DNA of 5,745 nt from Treponema sp. (GTDB taxonomy: Bacteria > Spirochaetota > Spirochaetia > Treponematales > Breznakiellaceae), in the NCBI GenBank assembly GCA_031275535.1, contig JAISOR010000085.1, forward strand, positions 1 to 5,745, in the 5' to 3' direction. This document shows, piece by piece, positions 1 to 5,724 of the stretch. The notes beneath the pieces were generated by a model that did no database searches, was not told the DNA's origin, and saw only the letters and a program-made list of their open reading frames with translations. The translations under genes were made by a program, and so were the position numbers. The stretch's first letter is position 1; each line of letters starts with the position of its first letter.

Positions 1-453
1 CGCGGCGATACCCTGCTTGATGGTGGGGGAAAAATCCCTGGGAAAATAATCGTAACACCGGAGAACCAGGTACTGGGAAGCCGCCCCCTCCACCAGTCCC
101 CGGGGTTCATGAAAGTCTACTGAAGAAAAAATAAGTTGGGTATCGCTTATCCGTTTTTCCTTATCAGCCTCTACCTTGTCAAAGACCTTATCCGGCAAAT
201 TGAAAAAATCCTTATCCATGGCCGCGAACCAGCATTCGGGACATACCGTTGCCTGATACGCCAGGGGATAGATATCGCCGTATTTTACGGAGGGCTCGTA
301 GAGCCGGTGGAGTTCATCGGTAAGGGCCCCGGCGATAAGCCGTCCGCTTCCGGAGAGCAGCTCCTCCCGGTGAAAAGTGGCCTGGCATACAGGACAGGTG
401 TACTCTTCCTTAGAATGAAAGGATATCTTTAATTCCCGTTCCTCATAACTCAT
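1..453 (-). CDS. DUF2225-family protein with two CxxC pairs, C-terminus cut by window edge
   Basis: Reading the minus strand from an ATG at 453 gives 151 codons with no stop before the left edge, so this is the N-terminal part of a longer protein. Two cysteine pairs, CPVC (residues 20-23) and CPEC (71-74), flank a segment containing GRLIAGALTDELHRLYEPS and KYGDIYPLAYQATV. This arrangement fits the DUF2225 family of uncharacterised bacterial proteins common in spirochetes and Firmicutes. The two pairs could form one zinc-ribbon-like site; that is inference. No signal peptide or membrane segment is visible, so it is probably cytoplasmic. A good ribosome binding site (GGGAG, 459-463) lies 5 nt before the ATG, and only 13 nt separate it from the acpS stop. 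It is therefore probably the next gene of the same operon. The molecular function is unknown; later members often carry helical TPR-like repeats, but that part is outside the window. Confidence 0.85.
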   Translation of the reverse strand, partial: MSYEERELKISFHSKEEYTCPVCQATFHREELLSGSGRLIAGALTDELHRLYEPSVKYGDIYPLAYQATVCPECWFAAMDKDFFNLPDKVFDKVEADKEKRISDTQLIFSSVDFHEPRGLVEGAASQYLVLRCYDYFPRDFSPTIKQGIAA

Positions 454-466
454 GACTTCTCCCGCC

Positions 467-853
467 TTAACCAGAGCGTGAACCGGTTTCCAACACCACC
501 ATGGCCACCGCATAATCCTGTTCATGGCTAAGGGAGATATGAACCCTGGCAGCCCCGCTCCTCCGCAGGGCCGCCAGGGCGGTTCCCCTAAGCTCTATCT
601 CCGGCCGGTCATTGTCTTTGTTTAGCACCATAATGTCCTTGAGGACGATCCCCATAAGGCCCGTACCCAGGGCCTTGCCAAAGGCCTCTTTTGCGGCAAA
701 CCGGGCAGCCAAAGAACGGACCGCCCCCCGGCCCCTGGACAGGGCGGCGGATAATTCCCGGGGGTGGAAGTACCGTTCCAACAATCCGGGATTGGCCATC
801 CACCGTTCCAGGCGGCTCACCTGAACTATGTCCACCCCAATACCAATAATCAC
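467..853 (-). CDS. acpS: Holo-[acyl-carrier-protein] synthase AcpS
   Basis: Cytoplasmic phosphopantetheinyl transferase that moves 4'-phosphopantetheine from CoA to the conserved serine of acyl carrier protein, activating it for fatty acid synthesis. The 128-residue length is normal for AcpS. The family signatures are clear: GIGVDIVQVSRLER at residues 4-17, with the magnesium-binding Asp8; RFAAKEAFGKALGTGL at 51-66, with the metal-binding Glu56; and VHISLSHEQDYAVA at 104-117. The start is a GTG whose last bases overlap the cdaR stop (GTGA, 850-853). A GGGGA ribosome binding site (860-864) lies 6 nt upstream. The overlap suggests translation coupled to cdaR. Nothing looks truncated. In Firmicutes the gene after cdaA-cdaR is usually glmM, so acpS here is a different arrangement. 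Confidence 0.97.
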   Translation of the reverse strand: MIIGIGVDIVQVSRLERWMANPGLLERYFHPRELSAALSRGRGAVRSLAARFAAKEAFGKALGTGLMGIVLKDIMVLNKDNDRPEIELRGTALAALRRSGAARVHISLSHEQDYAVAMVVLETGSRSG

Positions 854-1839
854 GCTTCATCCCCATCGGTTTCCGGCTTACGCCGCACATGGACCACAAC
901 CTGTTCGGGATCGGTGCGGATCAGCGTAAACATGGGAGCTATGAGGGCCGATACGGGCAGCACATAGATGCCTTCCCCGTCGATCCCCGAACAGTCCAGG
1001 CTTAATACGGCATCGGTGGCGGTATATTTCCCCAATTCGATCTGTCCCCCCTCAAGCCGGACGCTGCCCAGGCTAAGCTCCGGCTCGGCGATAAAGCGGT
1101 CGTCCAATCCGTTTATGGTGATGGGCAGCTTATCGAAATTCTGTATGATGATAAGTTCCCTGACGAATCCCTTAAATTCGGCCATCCCGTTTCCCCGGAT
1201 TACCAGGAGGGGGTCCCGGTTCAAAATACGGACCGTGGCGGAAAAATCATCATTCCGGCCCGTAAGCTCGATAAAGTCGGTGGTCAGCTCGGAGATGCCG
1301 CTGGCTAAGCCCAGGGGGCCGTCGATCACCACCTGGCTTGGTTCCAGGGTATAGGAAAGCATCTCGTATCCCGGTTCAAGATAACCCTGGAAATTGGGGG
1401 TCAGGGGTACGTATTTGCTTATCCGCTGATCCAGTTCCAGGGACACCTCCAGGGGGTCCACACTAATTTCCAGGGCATCCACCCCCTGGGCGGTCCCCTT
1501 CTTACGGATCTGTACCGGAGCCCGGTAGGACCCCGGATCGGCATACTTGCCCAGATCGATATAGGCCTCAATATCCTCTTCCACAATGGGGTAGATGCTG
1601 TTCGCATCCCCCCTAAGGCTTACCCGGACCATCCGGGGATAGGAGCTGGAAGGAACCAGATGGCCGTTGGTTTCTACGTTCAAGGGAACCGAGAAGAACC
1701 GATCCTCCAATACGCTCATCCGGTGAAAAACAAAAAGTATAATCGCCAGGCCTATGGAAAGAACCTTGGCCGGCCAGTTTTCCGCCACCCTGGCCAGGAG
1801 TTTCCTACCGTTCAACAAAAACGTCCTTTCCATCATCAA
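850..1839 (-). CDS. cdaR: YbbR-domain membrane-anchored protein, CdaR-type regulator of CdaA
   Basis: Likely partner and regulator of the cyclic di-AMP synthase encoded immediately upstream. One N-terminal membrane segment (about residues 22-39, NWPAKVLSIGLAIILFVF) is followed by an extracytoplasmic part. That part divides into about three YbbR-like repeats: roughly 46-136, 140-228 and 230-320. Each has the alternating beta pattern of the family, such as PLNVETNGHLVP and, at the end, TDPEQVVVHVRRKPE. In Firmicutes CdaR binds CdaA through the membrane region and modulates it; the same role here is inferred from family and position. The start is uncertain. The longest frame begins at a TTG (1839) followed by ATG codons at 1836 and 1833, none with a strong ribosome binding site. 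A good one sits inside, before TTG codons at 1818 and 1815. Depending on the start, the overlap with cdaA is 11 to 35 nt. Three repeats rather than four is within family variation. Confidence 0.92.
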   Translation of the reverse strand: MMMERTFLLNGRKLLARVAENWPAKVLSIGLAIILFVFHRMSVLEDRFFSVPLNVETNGHLVPSSSYPRMVRVSLRGDANSIYPIVEEDIEAYIDLGKYADPGSYRAPVQIRKKGTAQGVDALEISVDPLEVSLELDQRISKYVPLTPNFQGYLEPGYEMLSYTLEPSQVVIDGPLGLASGISELTTDFIELTGRNDDFSATVRILNRDPLLVIRGNGMAEFKGFVRELIIIQNFDKLPITINGLDDRFIAEPELSLGSVRLEGGQIELGKYTATDAVLSLDCSGIDGEGIYVLPVSALIAPMFTLIRTDPEQVVVHVRRKPETDGDEA

Positions 1840-2662
1840 TGGATGTATCCATGGCGGGATTCCCGCCGGATACGTTTTGTTCAGGCTCCCCTCCCCGCAC
1901 GCCGCGGTCCAGAAGTTCCTTTAGTTTACGCTGAATCTCTATGGGGGATAAATCGTAGTACAGTTTCCCGTCAAAGGCCAGGGAAATAGCCCCGGTCTCC
2001 TCGGAAACTACCAGAATTACCGCATCGGAATGTTCGGACATCCCCAGGGAGGCCCGGTGCCGGGTCCCGAAACTCTTGCGGATATCCTGCTGTTCCGAAA
2101 GGGGCAAAAAACAGCCCGCCGCGGCGATCCGTCCGTTCTGGATGATCATGGCGCCGTCAGGGAGGGGGCCGTCGAAGGCAAACACGGTGACGATAAGGCT
2201 GGAGGAAAGTTCCGCATTGAGCCGGGTCCCGGTATCGATAATGTTTTTGATGTTTATCCGCCGGGGAAACACCACCAGGGCCCCCCGGCGCTGCTGGGAC
2301 AGAATTTCCGCCGCGGTTACCACCGCCTCAAGCTGGCCGAGCCTTGGCCTGCTGTCGGGCCGGAAGAGATCCCCCTGTCCCAGACGGATGATGATCTTCC
2401 GCAGTTCCGGCTGGAAGACGATGGCAATGGCGATAAAAAGCCCCGGCGCCAGGATATTGAGGATCCACTGGAGGGTATTCAGCTTAAAAAGAAAGGCGAT
2501 GCCGTATACCAGGGCAAAGAATCCGGCGCCCTTTACCAGCTGTACCACCTGGGTCTTTACCAGGAGATCGTAGGCCTTATACAGGAGAAAAGCGAGGAGC
2601 GCGATATCCACCGCGGGACGAATCAGATTATAAAAAGAAGCGATCCGCTGAAACCATTCCAC
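1805..2662 (-). CDS. cdaA: Diadenylate cyclase CdaA (cyclic di-AMP synthase)
   Basis: Membrane-bound enzyme that joins two ATP into the second messenger cyclic di-AMP, which in other bacteria controls potassium and osmolyte transport and cell-wall homeostasis. At 285 residues it matches CdaA/DacA. Three N-terminal membrane helices (about 14-34, 42-59, 65-84) lead into the CdaA hallmark FQPELRKIIIRLGQG (83-97). The cytoplasmic DAC domain follows, with RRGALVVF (125-132), the catalytic DGA motif (169-171), the RHR motif in GTRHRASLGMSE (199-210) and SEETGAIS (220-227). The residue before DGA is proline (168), where related CdaA proteins usually have histidine. The last ~30 residues are polar and probably disordered. 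The GTG start abuts the folP TAG stop with no gap; an AAGG/GGAG ribosome binding site spans 2670-2677. The following gene encodes its likely partner CdaR, as in the Firmicute cdaA-cdaR pair. Confidence 0.97.
   Translation of the reverse strand: MEWFQRIASFYNLIRPAVDIALLAFLLYKAYDLLVKTQVVQLVKGAGFFALVYGIAFLFKLNTLQWILNILAPGLFIAIAIVFQPELRKIIIRLGQGDLFRPDSRPRLGQLEAVVTAAEILSQQRRGALVVFPRRINIKNIIDTGTRLNAELSSSLIVTVFAFDGPLPDGAMIIQNGRIAAAGCFLPLSEQQDIRKSFGTRHRASLGMSEHSDAVILVVSEETGAISLAFDGKLYYDLSPIEIQRKLKELLDRGVRGGEPEQNVSGGNPAMDTSIDDGKDVFVER
1824..1831 (-). promoter_or_regulatory. Internal ribosome binding site that may set the cdaR start
   Basis: On the minus strand this reads GGAAAGGA. It lies 5 nt before an in-frame TTG at 1818 and 8 nt before a second TTG at 1815. 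It is the best Shine-Dalgarno match near the beginning of cdaR, whereas the upstream ATG codons at 1836 and 1833 have only a weak GGA about 11 nt away. If used, CdaR would start at LNGRKLLARV or one residue earlier and still keep its whole membrane segment. The site lies within the last codons of cdaA, so terminating cdaA ribosomes could re-initiate here. Base pattern only; not proven. Confidence 0.4.
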
Positions 2663-3529
2663 CTAGGCGCCTTCTCCCCTCTCATCTTTATACCGGGCAA
2701 TGGCATGGAGGACCCTTACCAGATCCACGGTTTCCCGCACATCATGGACCCGGAGTATATTTGCCCCCTCCGTAAGGGCCGCCGCAGAGGCCGCCAGGGA
2801 TCCCGCCAGGCGGCCCGAAGGGTCCCGGCCGGTCAGGTCCCCCACAAAGGTCTTCCTCGAAAGCCCCACTAATACAGGATAGTCCGAACCGCATATTTCC
2901 GCAAGATGAGCCAAAATGCGGAGGTTATCCTCCAGCCCCTTGCCAAAGCCTATACCCGGATCAAGGATGATATGCCCCTTGGGGATGCCGCAGTCCCCGG
3001 CCCGGCGGGCCGCGGCGGCCAAATAGGCCCCGACCTCCCCAACCACATCGCCGTACCGGGGCCCGGACTGCATGTTTTGGGGTATCCCCCTCTTGTGCAT
3101 CAGCACCACCGCCGCGCCCCTTTCGGCGCAGAGGGGGCCCAGGGAGGGATCGTCCTCCAGGGCGGAAATATCGTTGATGATATCCGCCCCGGCGTCCAGC
3201 GCGGCCCGGGCCACCGCCGCCTTCCGGGTATCCACCGAAACCGGGACCCCGGACTGCCGGCGAAAGGCCCGGATCACCGGAATAAGGCGGCGGAGTTCCT
3301 CCTCCTCCGGTATATAGGCCGCGCCGGGCCGGGTGGATTCGGCCCCAAAATCAACTATCGCCGCCCCCTCCCCCACCGCGGCCAGGGCCCGTTCCGCCGC
3401 CTCCCGGGGGGAGGCGTTCCGGCTGGGGGGGTAAAAAGAATCTTCCGTACAGTTGACAATGGCCATGACCAGGGCGGGGCCGGAAAAATCGAGGCAGGCG
3501 CCGCCGGGAAGCCCTACCGGTCCCTTCAT
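2663..3529 (-). CDS. folP: Dihydropteroate synthase FolP
   Basis: Cytoplasmic folate enzyme that condenses 6-hydroxymethyl-dihydropterin pyrophosphate with p-aminobenzoate to give dihydropteroate; it is the sulfonamide target. The 288 residues form the expected TIM barrel with all main signatures: AIVNCTEDSF (23-32), ESTRPGA (64-70), SVDTRKAAV (98-106), DIINDISAL (116-124), VLMHKRG (142-148), DPGIGFGKG (190-198), GLSRKTFVG (222-230) and RVHDV (260-264). Residues equivalent to pterin or substrate contacts in the E. coli enzyme (Asn26, Asp100, Asn119, Asp190, Lys226, Arg260, His262) are present. Loop 1 departs from the usual NVTPDSFSDGG pattern: it reads NCTEDSFYPPSR. The positions matching E. 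coli Phe28, Thr62 and Pro64, known sites of sulfonamide-resistance change, are conserved (Phe32, Thr66, Pro68). The ATG overlaps the dxs stop by 4 nt (ATGA, 3526-3529) and has no strong ribosome binding site, so translation is probably coupled to dxs. Confidence 0.97.
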   Translation of the reverse strand: MKGPVGLPGGACLDFSGPALVMAIVNCTEDSFYPPSRNASPREAAERALAAVGEGAAIVDFGAESTRPGAAYIPEEEELRRLIPVIRAFRRQSGVPVSVDTRKAAVARAALDAGADIINDISALEDDPSLGPLCAERGAAVVLMHKRGIPQNMQSGPRYGDVVGEVGAYLAAAARRAGDCGIPKGHIILDPGIGFGKGLEDNLRILAHLAEICGSDYPVLVGLSRKTFVGDLTGRDPSGRLAGSLAASAAALTEGANILRVHDVRETVDLVRVLHAIARYKDERGEGA

Positions 3530-5457
3530 GGCGCGGCCATCCGCGGGAAGGATACCCTTTTGAGCGACCCATAGGCATGGCCGACCGAGGCGGCAATCCC
3601 CGGCCCGTCGAGGCCGGCAAATTCCAGCAGTTCCTCCCTGGTCCCCAGGGGGGCGAAGGAATCCCCGGCCCCCAGGATCAGGGTCCGGGCGCCGCAGCCA
3701 TGCCCAATCCCCAGTTCCACCGCATATTCCCCGAAACCTCCGTTTTTAACGCCCTCTTCTATAAAAACAAACAGATCGTAGCGGTTCATGAGTTCCAGGA
3801 GATAGGCTTCGTCTATGGGCTTGAGGAAGCGCAGGTTATAGAGATCCGCGGGGATGCCCCGGGACGCGAGAATTTCCGCGGCCCCCAGGACCTGGGGATA
3901 GAGCCCCCCGGTAAAGGCCAGGCAGAGGGACGGGGCCTTTTCCGGGGCCGGGGAATTTCTGAGGATAAGGGTCCCCCGCCCCGGTTCCAGGGGGGCCGCC
4001 AGGGCCGCGTCATCCGGGGGGCAGGAGGCCTTGGGGTACCGGATGATGCAGGGGCCGTTCCGGGAGAGGGACCAGTCCAGCATGGCCCTTAGTTCCGCCT
4101 CCCCCGCGGGGGCCAGGATAGCGACATTCGGCACCGGGCGGAACAGGGCAATATCAAAAAGCCCCTGGTGGGTTTCCCCGTCATCACCCACAAAACCGGA
4201 ACGATCCAGGACAAAGCTTACCGGCAGATTCTGGAGCGCCACGTCGTGGATAAGCTGATCCACCGCCCGCTGCATGAAGGTTGAATAGATGGCCGCCACC
4301 GGCCGAAGCCCCTGGGCCGCCAGCCCCGCCGCAAAGGTAACCCCATGCTCCTCCGCAATGCCGGCGTCAAAAAAACGCCCGGGAAATTCCGCCTTAAAGG
4401 GGGAAAGGCCCGTGCCCTTTTCCATGGCTGCGGTAACCGCCACCACCCGGGGGTCCCTCCGGCCCGCGTCCAGCAGGCCGCGGCTAAAACACTCCGTAAA
4501 GGAGACATCCCTGCGGCGTTCAAGCAGGCCCTCGGCAACCGAAAAGGAAGAGACCCCATGGTAAAGCCCGGGATCATCCTCGGCAAAGCCATAGCCCTTT
4601 CCCTTGCGGGTAATCACATGGACCACCACCGGCCGGTCCAGCTTCCGGACATCCTGTAATACATCGATGAGCCGCTGGATATGATGCCCCTCTATGGGAC
4701 CCACATATTCAAAGCCCAGATCCACAAAAAAATTATCGGTATAGAAGATGGCCTTTACCGCCCGTTTCATCCTGACCACCGCGGCGTAAAAGACATCCCC
4801 AATAAGGGGCAGGCTTTTTGCCATGGAATCGAATCTGCGGCGGAAACTCTGGTATCTGCCCTTCATACTCAGGCGGCTAAGGTACTTTGAAAGGCCCCCC
4901 ACATTGGGGCTTATGGACATCTTATTGTCGTTGAGGATAACCACCAGGGGCAGGGCAAGCTGCCCCGCGTGGGAGAGGCCCTCGTAGGCCAGACCCCCGG
5001 TCAGCGCGCCGTCCCCAATAACCGCCACCACCCGGCCCTGCCCTCCCCTTAGCCGCTCCCCGGCCAGGAGGCCCAGGGCGGCGGAGATGGCCGTAGAGGC
5101 GTGGCCCGTATCAAAGGCGTCGTGGGGGCTTTCGGAACGCTTGGGAAAGCCCGCGATGCCCCCGGCCCGGCGGAGGGTGGAAAAAACACCGGCCCGGCCG
5201 GTTAAAATCTTGTGGGCATAGCACTGATGCCCCACATCCCAGACTATCTTATCCCGGGGGGACTCAAAGACCCGGTGCAGGGCGATGGTAAGCTCCACCA
5301 CCCCCAGGTTCGATGCCAAATGTCCCCCGTTCCGGCTGACCGTAGACACAATAAGGCCCCGAATTTCAGCGGCAAGCTGGTTTAACTCGGCGATATTGAA
5401 TTTGAGGAGATCCGCCGGTTCATGAATTCGGGCTAAAAGGGATTCATTTTCACGCAT
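3526..5457 (-). CDS. dxs: 1-deoxy-D-xylulose-5-phosphate synthase Dxs
   Basis: First enzyme of the MEP isoprenoid pathway. It condenses pyruvate and glyceraldehyde 3-phosphate, releasing CO2, using thiamine diphosphate; DXP also feeds thiamine synthesis and, in some bacteria, pyridoxal phosphate synthesis. At 643 residues it is slightly longer than E. coli Dxs (620). Visible features are GGHLASNLGVVELT (44-57, His46), DVGHQCYAHK (74-83), TGHASTAISAALG (117-129, His119), the thiamine-diphosphate motif GDG (148-150) to NDN (176-178), DAGIAEEHGVTF (364-375) with the catalytic Glu369, YSTFMQRAVDQ (391-401), DRSGFVGDDGETHQG (418-432, His430) and a C-terminal transketolase domain (about 510-630). 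The chosen ATG gives the normal family N-terminus, but no Shine-Dalgarno sequence precedes it. A 111-nt gap separates it from the bS22-like gene, so it may head the operon with its own promoter or be read through. Intact, with all expected active-site residues. Confidence 0.98.
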   Translation of the reverse strand: MRENESLLARIHEPADLLKFNIAELNQLAAEIRGLIVSTVSRNGGHLASNLGVVELTIALHRVFESPRDKIVWDVGHQCYAHKILTGRAGVFSTLRRAGGIAGFPKRSESPHDAFDTGHASTAISAALGLLAGERLRGGQGRVVAVIGDGALTGGLAYEGLSHAGQLALPLVVILNDNKMSISPNVGGLSKYLSRLSMKGRYQSFRRRFDSMAKSLPLIGDVFYAAVVRMKRAVKAIFYTDNFFVDLGFEYVGPIEGHHIQRLIDVLQDVRKLDRPVVVHVITRKGKGYGFAEDDPGLYHGVSSFSVAEGLLERRRDVSFTECFSRGLLDAGRRDPRVVAVTAAMEKGTGLSPFKAEFPGRFFDAGIAEEHGVTFAAGLAAQGLRPVAAIYSTFMQRAVDQLIHDVALQNLPVSFVLDRSGFVGDDGETHQGLFDIALFRPVPNVAILAPAGEAELRAMLDWSLSRNGPCIIRYPKASCPPDDAALAAPLEPGRGTLILRNSPAPEKAPSLCLAFTGGLYPQVLGAAEILASRGIPADLYNLRFLKPIDEAYLLELMNRYDLFVFIEEGVKNGGFGEYAVELGIGHGCGARTLILGAGDSFAPLGTREELLEFAGLDGPGIAASVGHAYGSLKRVSFPRMAAP

Positions 5458-5479
5458 ATACCATAAATTAGAGCTGTTT

Positions 5480-5493
5480 CGTCATAGTTGACG
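5480..5493. repeat. Short inverted repeat 23 nt upstream of dxs
   Basis: Perfect 5-bp arms, CGTCA and TGACG, flank a 4-nt TAGT spacer. It lies between the possible dxs promoter and the dxs start, so it would be in the mRNA leader as a small hairpin or in DNA as an operator half-site pair. The arms are short and chance occurrence is quite possible. Confidence 0.3.
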
Positions 5494-5504
5494 GAGAAAT
5501 ACCT

Positions 5505-5531
5505 ATTAAAAATATGCTGCTTTGGTCCGAA
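5505..5531 (-). promoter_or_regulatory. Weak candidate promoter for the dxs operon
   Basis: On the minus strand TTTAAT (5505-5510) matches five of six bases of a sigma-70 type -10 box and sits in the most AT-rich part of the gap. The best -35 candidate, TTCGGA (5526-5531), is poor and only 15 nt away. It would give a leader of about 40 nt before the dxs ATG. It is offered because this is the only true gap in the operon; the assignment is tentative. Confidence 0.2.
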
Positions 5532-5536
5532 TAGAA

Positions 5537-5571
5537 CCGCGGCAAAACCCTCCCGCGGCTCCAAGAGGGTT
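5537..5571 (-). terminator. Stem-loop element at the end of the bS22-like gene; weak terminator or pseudoknot
   Basis: In the minus-strand RNA, AACCCUC (5565-5571) pairs perfectly with GAGGGUU (5546-5552), a 7-bp stem whose 3' arm runs into a short U stretch (UUUU in total). That resembles a weak Rho-independent terminator. The first two stem bases belong to the UAA stop codon. A second pairing, CCGCGG (5553-5558) with CCGCGG (5537-5542), uses the loop of the first stem and bases beyond it. The two pairings can therefore compete or form an H-type pseudoknot, although the 3-nt third loop would be tight. The U tract is short, so partial read-through into dxs is plausible. Confidence 0.4.
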
Positions 5572-5662
5572 ATCGCTTATTCTTGTGTCGATTCTTTCTG
5601 AGCTTTTTCTTGCGTTTATGGGTTGCAATTTTTCTAAGTTTGCGCTTTCTTCCGCAGGGCAC
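5570..5662 (-). CDS. AURKAIP1/COX24-domain small basic protein, bS22-like ribosomal peptide
   Basis: A 30-residue peptide starting at GTG (5660-5662) and ending at TAA (5570-5572). It begins MPCGRKRK and ends KKKLRKNRHKNKR; about half the residues are Lys or Arg. The central KIATHKRKKKLRKNRHK matches the short pattern of the AURKAIP1/COX24 family, which includes the mitochondrial small-subunit protein mS38 and mycobacterial bS22. These bind rRNA in the 30S subunit. Similar 30-40 residue proteins are annotated in spirochetes and Bacteroidetes. A strong ribosome binding site, AAAGGAG (5671-5677), lies 8 nt before the GTG and supports this start. The frame stays open upstream for about 25 codons to a stop at the window's right end, but without an ATG. 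Function in this organism is inferred from the family. It is easily missed by gene callers because of its size and GTG start. Confidence 0.8.
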   Translation of the reverse strand: MPCGRKRKLRKIATHKRKKKLRKNRHKNKR

Positions 5663-5670
5663 TTCATCGA

Positions 5671-5677
5671 CTCCTTT
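5671..5677 (-). promoter_or_regulatory. Strong ribosome binding site fixing the GTG start of the bS22-like gene
   Basis: The minus strand reads AAAGGAG, a near-complete Shine-Dalgarno sequence, 8 nt before the GTG at 5662. It favours the 30-residue product over any longer form, because the upstream open frame has no comparable site before a start codon. It is one of the best ribosome binding sites in the window, consistent with high expression of a ribosomal peptide. Confidence 0.7.
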
Positions 5678-5695
5678 ACCTAAAGATAGCTCCTC

Positions 5696-5724
5696 TTGAC
5701 CAAGCAGGCATAATTGCCTATGGA
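5696..5724 (+). promoter_or_regulatory. Candidate divergent promoter at the right edge
   Basis: On the plus strand TTGACC (5696-5701) matches five of six -35 bases. It is followed after exactly 17 nt by TATGGA (5719-5724), a poor -10 box with three matches. An ATG lies at the very end of the window (5743-5745), with AGGA 5 nt before it, so a divergent gene could begin there. The spacer contains an inverted repeat, AGGCA-TAAT-TGCCT (5706-5719). The evidence is only base pattern, and the supposed gene is outside the window. Confidence 0.22.

Noticed and set aside
136..432. Plus-strand open frame of 98 codons near the left edge
   Set aside because: The opposite strand carries the conserved DUF2225 frame with two CxxC pairs and a good ribosome binding site, so this is a shadow.
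2030..2872. Long plus-strand open frame of 280 codons opposite cdaA and folP
   Set aside because: It lies antisense to two clearly functional genes. Its product is rich in Gly, Pro, Arg and Gln with no family signature, as expected of a shadow frame in GC-rich DNA.
2906..3574. Plus-strand open frame of 222 codons opposite folP
   Set aside because: Antisense to folP, with low-complexity Gly/Pro/Arg-rich translation and no recognisable motif.
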